Origin: Durusdinium trenchii
Lineage: Eukaryota > Sar > Dinophyceae > Suessiales > Symbiodiniaceae
Assembly: GCA_963970005.1 (NCBI GenBank)
Contig: CAXAMN010005258.1
Location: 186,001 to 250,000 of the forward strand
Reading direction: 5' to 3'
DNA: 64,000 nt
Shown: piece after piece, positions 58,801-64,000 of the stretch
How positions within the stretch are numbered: position 1 is the first letter of the stretch
Layout: each line of letters starts with the position of its first letter
Program-made: the position numbers and the translations under genes
The notes under the pieces: model-generated
Told to the model about the DNA's origin: nothing
The model's database searches: none
The model's input: only the letters and a program-made list of their open reading frames with translations

Positions 58801-61800
58801 TGCAAGCTTTGCGTTGGTCCAACCTGGTTGGGAGGGTTGGTTCAGCAAGACTAGAGGACCGTGAAAGGATGATTGCAACAAATAATCCTGTCCACATATT
58901 TAACAACATGGGGTCCCCTTTTCCCCCTCCCCCTATTAAGAGAAACTCGGTCGCATTTTTTAAATAGGGGATCCCTGAAATCGGGGGGGGTCCAAAATAG
59001 GGTCACCTGGGAAGAGCTTCAAAACCAAAAAGTCATCCAGAAAAAGATTGTATAAAATCATCTATTAAACTCGTATCAAAAATTCAAAACACCTCCAGAT
59101 CGAGGGGTTTTCCTTTTCACCTACAAAAACCTTTATTAGAATAATGCTGATTCTTCATTAGACATCATTAGACTAGCAATCAAAGCTTTCGAAAGGTGAT
59201 GTCGCTGTGCCATGCGGTTTTGCACGACCTCGGTGGCAAGTGCGTTTGCGTGAGTCCGTGCATTGGAGGAAGGAAAGCCTGCTGGTGTAAACGCGGCGTT
59301 TCATGGTGGATACACAGGGCGGACAGATGTGGGCAGTTACGGTTGTTTTTGGAACCTAATAAAGAAACTATATCCCCAAAGTCGACCATGTTAGTAGTTT
59401 AGTAGCGACTTGAAAGCGTTGAAAGGGCGTTGAAAACAAAGATAAACCGAATTTAGGGATTCGGACGTGGTGTTTTTTTTAGTTGGGGAGGCTTTTTTAA
59501 TAGGTACTCGGGATTAATGAATATATCTAGGCGAGGGTGTGCAATACTTGGTGTGCATATGCGGTGGGATGACCTCTAAAAAGTCAGTCGTGGCAGGCCC
59601 AGTGGCCAAAATAGTGCAATTTTCGTGGCGCCGAAGCGGGGTTGCAAACTACAAAAGCCATCAGATGCTGAAGGCACCACAAAATACATCACCATCGAAA
59701 ACTCACGACACCCTATTGCCCAATCAAGGAGGGGCCCATCCACCAACCCGCCAAAGAACAGTGAAAGGATGCTTGCAACCGCTTGCAAGCACAAAATCAA
59801 CAAGACTTATATATGGGAGTTGATCGAAAACCCCGTGTAAGGAGTTTTATATAAAACAGCCTTTCAGATGTTGTTAGAACCATCCGCGAAAGATTCGCGA
59901 TGAGGTTCGCGAAAGTATCTTTTTTTCCGCGAAAGATTTATCGAAGGTCATCGCTTTCATTGTTTTCATCTTTCTACCGGACTGACAAAGAATAGAAACG
60001 CAAGGCAATCCTCCGGCAGAGCCAGTGGGCGGAAGTGTCCCCATATGTCACAGACTAACGAACTGAAGCCTCAACATTTCCGTGCCCAGCCCTGGCAGTG
60101 CGTAAAGGATTCTCCGATTCCTGTCCCCACAGTCACAGACTAGCAATCTGGGCAGGAACAGCCCTGACAGTGAGGCAACGACCTGCAGCTGCTCTGACGG
60201 GCTGTGCAGGTGTTTGCAAATGTTACGGCTTCCCGGGGAAGCGCCAGTGAAATTTCGCGAAAGATCCGCGAAAGTTTCGCGAATGTGCCGCTAAAGTCTA
60301 GGTTCCCAGCTTGAGGCCCCCCAACATCCCCCAAGCTGCATCGCCCTGTGTTGGTAGCTGGCACGAGGATTGGGTTGAGTTGTGCCTGACTCTATTTGGC
60401 ACAATTGTCGCACAGATGCTGCAAGTGACCCTGAGTAGCTGTGGAAACGTTCAACCATCTACTGGGGTCATGCTGCAAGATGTCTCTCCCTATTTTGTGA
60501 TACTATGACATGTTCCGGCTCATGTTAGCTAGACATGGTTGTAGGATGTTGTAGGACCATGCTTCGCGATGAGGCCGCGAAAGATATCTTTTTTTTCCGC
60601 GATGAATGGCCATTCCAGGATGAAAGAATATTGATCAACCACCATATATAGGCAGTGCGTGCAATATTTTGTGTGATCGATGAGTGCCTGTGACCTTTAG
60701 AAAATCACTCGCGGTAGGCCCAGCTCATTGGCAACAGTAGTGCAGATTTCGTGGCGCTGGAGGGGGGGGGGGGAGGGCGCAGCGCTGAGCGAACCAAACT
60801 TCAAAAGCCTCAGACTCAGGCACCACAAAATAGATCACCATGGAAAACTACACACCCCATTGCCTCATCAATGAAGGGCACTCAGAAAGTGACGCAAGGA
60901 CCAAGGCAATCGGGTAGCGCTTTGTTTTCGCACACCTCGTGTTTTTGACCAATATTGACATATATTGACCAATGGACCACGAGGCCAGCGGACCAGGAAA
61001 GGGACCAGGGGACCAAAGGACTAGGGCACCAAAGGACCAATGAACCAATGGAGTAGCCAGAGCAGGTTCCACTGTATACGCCGGAGGCTTCCAAGGTTCC
61101 AGCACCTCAAGGATGGCCATGGCGGTGCATGGAAGGCCTCAGACACCTGGAGTTTCTCCCTTCTGAATGCTCCAAGTCCGAGTCCTTCCGAGCCGCCTCG
61201 GTTCCGAGGGATTCCGAGGGTGGTGAGTAATAAACCAGGTGCTGAACAGCCATGTCGCGCTGAGGTGATTGCCATATTTGTCAACACGCTGGCGTGCATC
61301 GTTTGGGCTTCGCATGGATGGTGGGTTCGCAAGAGCCGCCTGGCCGATAGATGACATAGTGGATAGCCGGTCATCATCTTAACATTGCACAATCAACCAG
61401 AAGTTTCTATAATATTAAACTATTTTCATATAATATAAGGAATATAAGAGGTTGTAGTTGTTTTATGATGTTTTATGTGTTTTTCCTCTGGGGGGGTAGA
61501 GATTGAATGGTTTTTTTAATCGCTGATCATTGGACACTCCAAACCAAGAACTGACAAATGCGAAGTTGATCGGAGCGACGTGAAACTGCTGTGCATTGTT
61601 ATTGGGAGGTGGCAGCGTGTCACCACCGTGTAAAACAACCGGCAGGTTTAGGATAATATGGACTAATGTTGATCTCATTGGATCAATTGATATTTTTCCA
61701 AGCCTATGGCAGTTTGGAAGGCGGGATGCCTCGACACTCCTCGGCAATTAGAATTTCTAGACCAGCTTGTCACTAGCAGCTGAAGGATCTCAAGGCACGT

Positions 61801-64000
61801 CGATCCAGCTCAAATCCCTCACCAAGTTACATCAAGGCTGATCCAACTCCTTAACGCTTCAAAATGTGTGTATCTATGTTTATTTTCCAGATCTGACTAT
61901 GCTTCCAGTGAAGTCCTTGCACAGGACCCCAGGGCGCCCACACACGTCGTTTGCACCCCATCAGTGTCGCATTTGTTTTGGCCTCGACCAGGTGGTTTTC
62001 AACAATACACTGACCTCCTGACTCAGTCCAAGCAGAAGAGATTCTTGGACAGGAAGGTGCGCGATTCCGTGCTAAAGGAGTTGGCATTGATGTTTGCATG
62101 TGCGTATGCTGCCAGTCACCGTACATCTTAGGGGCATGACATTCCTCCCTGGGCCACTGGGAGTTCAGCAAAGAACATGGGACCTCCAGAAGCGGTTGAA
62201 TTCGAATTTATTCAACTGTTATAAGTTATATGTTCTTTTGGGGGGGGCTGTGGTTTTGAGGTGGGGCTGTGTTCTGTTCAAGGTCGAGTTTGCCGAGTCA
62301 TCCTCCAAGCTGCTTCCAGCGTTCTTCTACATGGTCAAGAAAGCTCATCAACCCATATTTGCTAATCATCATGGCACTTTGGCTTCTGAGGAGACAAGCG
62401 AGCACAAGCTTTGGCTGACAAGGTGAGAGAGCCCAGATGACCAGATCTGAATCGGACATGAATGGCCTTAGTATGCCTTAGTATACATCTAATATAGTAA
62501 CTGTGACACTGGAGCAGTATTTTTTTGTGGGGGGGCACTATTTTCGGGGACGCCTGTGGTTTCCTGCGTTTGTTCGCGTTCCTTGCAGCATGTTGATTGG
62601 CCCACTGGACAACCTGGGCGAGTCAAGGCTAGTCTGTTTGCTGGGTGGTTTTGGGTGCTTCGGTTTGGACCTTTTTGGTCTTCTCACAGCCTAGGTCTTA
62701 GACTGGAGTTGATGCCTTTGTGTTTTAAATCAAGCAAAGCAAGCCACTAAGAGCTGCTAAGTGTCCAGCATCCCAAAGGCCGGCTTGAAGCTCTTCAATG
62801 TGGTTTGCAAGATCTATGTGCAGCTGCTTGGTCAAGCGAGCCCCCCCCAAAAAAAGGTGAGGACCAATCAAAGGCGTACTAGGTTGAGCCATTGTGACAC
62901 ATTTGACCCCTTTTCGCAAGGAGAATGATTCTGACTAGACGCTTAAACAGGATGAATTGAATCTGCCAATGGCACTACCAATTTGTTTTTTTTGAGCCAC
63001 TTCCAACCGCCAAATGATTTGCGTCCATGCCAGCACGCTCGATTATGTACTATTCGTCCATTGGCAAGACCTGGATTGTGGCCTGACACTTGTAATGCCG
63101 GAGAAGCAGAATAAATGTAAAGCTGACACATTGACTTGTTTGTTGCTCCTTCTGCGCCTGCATTTTTCCTGGTAGACTTTGATTTTGTCACCTTTGTCCA
63201 TGAACCAACGCTGGCCAGAAGAAGCACTGCCAGCAGCGATGCGCTTTGATCAGGTCAGTACTTTTCGCCAACACACTGGCTGCCGTGATGATGGCCAATG
63301 CCGCATGGCCAACAGGAGGAAAGCCACTTGAGGTAATGGCTTGCAGCCAGACACAATCCTCAGACCAGCATGGGTTCATGGAGCATCCATACCAGCGGGT
63401 GTTTGCTTGACTTAAGGATTATATAAGTTATGGGAATTGGATGGAATTGGCTTTTGAATGAAAGGATTGAGTAGCCAGTTGAATGTAACTTAAGGATACT
63501 TAAGGTAACTAATTCTTTTTAATGCCACCAAGCGTGTCACCAAGCCAGTGGAATGAGCCCAGGTCTACGACGGCCTTGGGTTCCAAGCCTTGGTGATGCC
63601 ACGTGGCGGTGACCGCGACCACTCGACCGCTCGGTTCTGTCGAACCTGTGGAAGTCGAAGCTTCCAACATCGTGGCGGATCACGGCCGGTGCGGTTCAGT
63701 CAACCTGTGTTGGCAAACAAGGATTCATCGATTTTCCGATTGGAATCTCAGAATCTTTGATTTTCAGTACCTGGTTGCATTCAGAATACTGAGTTTCTCA
63801 GATGTTCATGATTTTCTTAGTGCGTACAAGTGGCGCACACACAGAGATTTTGCATGAGGTTTCTTTAAGGTTTTGTGAGTGGTTGTATATAATGACTTGT
63901 TCTAGCCGAACTGTTGGCCAAAATCCTGCAGCTGGTTCTATGTGACTAGACCGGGTAAGACAGCTCCGAGAGAGCACAGCCAAACGTTCCTAGGAGCGAA
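55890..64000. other. Right-hand region without a recognised gene
   Basis: No family is recognised on either strand. Open stretches that could be exons but have no match in memory include 56573-56700, 57059-57160, 61263-61354 (hydrophobic VIAIFVNTLACIVWASHGWW after GAG), 61926-62128 (YTDLLTQSKQKRFLDRKVRD) and 62785-62840. Apart from the duplication at 59.5-60.9 kb the sequence looks like ordinary intron or intergenic DNA. Confidence 0.35.
59539..60885. repeat. Diverged duplication and CGCGAAAG motif cluster
   Basis: About 230 bp at 59539-59772 recurs in diverged form at about 60655-60885. Shared pieces include GTGCAATA, TTTCGTGGCGC, GGCACCACAAAATA and ATCACCAT. Between and beside the copies, clusters of TTCGCGAAAG, CCGCGAAAGAT and TTCGCGATGAGG occur at about 59885-59945, 60250-60285 and 60562-60605, some within partial palindromes. 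Confidence 0.65.

Overview
The window looks like nuclear DNA of a dinoflagellate, probably a Symbiodiniaceae/Suessiales-type genome. Four things point that way. Gene density is very low and genes are split into tiny exons, all on the + strand. The introns use mostly GC (also GT and one GA) donors with AG acceptors, usually followed by G. There are Ty1/copia-type retrotransposons of the kind common in these genomes. An intronless gene also carries what looks like a relict of the dinoflagellate trans-spliced leader upstream of its ATG. No bacterial-type operons, RNA genes or CRISPR arrays were seen.

The backbone is a head-to-tail family of SLC44/choline transporter-like (CTL) genes on the + strand. 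Copy A (about 1.75-11.65 kb) shows 19 exons in the correct protein order, and most of its splice phases join cleanly. Copy B (about 13.9-20.7 kb) shows only N-terminal and early exons, among them the first membrane segment. Copy C (about 32.4-55.9 kb) again shows a colinear series from the extracellular loop to a terminal exon with a stop codon. A kringle-like exon (1.13-1.26 kb) lies upstream of copy A. An intronless membrane-anchored beta-trefoil (ricin-B-type) lectin gene (42.08-42.76 kb) sits inside an intron of copy C.

Two full-length LTR retrotransposons interrupt this array. Element 1 (21978-29545, minus strand) has 239-bp LTRs, a TATAT target duplication, a primer binding site and a purine tract. 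Its coding part (gag, zinc knuckle, protease, a methyltransferase-like domain, integrase, RT, RNase H) is broken by several frameshifts, stops and a 101-bp AT-rich intron-like insert. Element 2 (44558-52987, plus strand) has identical 200-bp LTRs, a GTGGG duplication, an intact gag and an open 1433-codon pol, but no recognisable protease. It landed 10 bp upstream of a splice acceptor of CTL copy C. Nested in its 3' part is a 1558-bp TIR element (50542-52099) whose precise removal with one CA dinucleotide continues the pol frame into a membrane-spanning tail.

The remaining sequence (about 11.7-13.9, 29.6-32.4, 36.5-39.4 and 56-64 kb) holds microsatellites, hairpin-forming and tandem repeats, and short open stretches that I cannot assign. 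The most interesting points are: the copia polyprotein with a cytosine-methyltransferase-like motif set; the young protease-less element sitting on a splice site; the nested palindrome-rich TIR element; the intron-like insert in a retroelement; introns flanked by direct repeats; and the mRNA-derived lectin gene.
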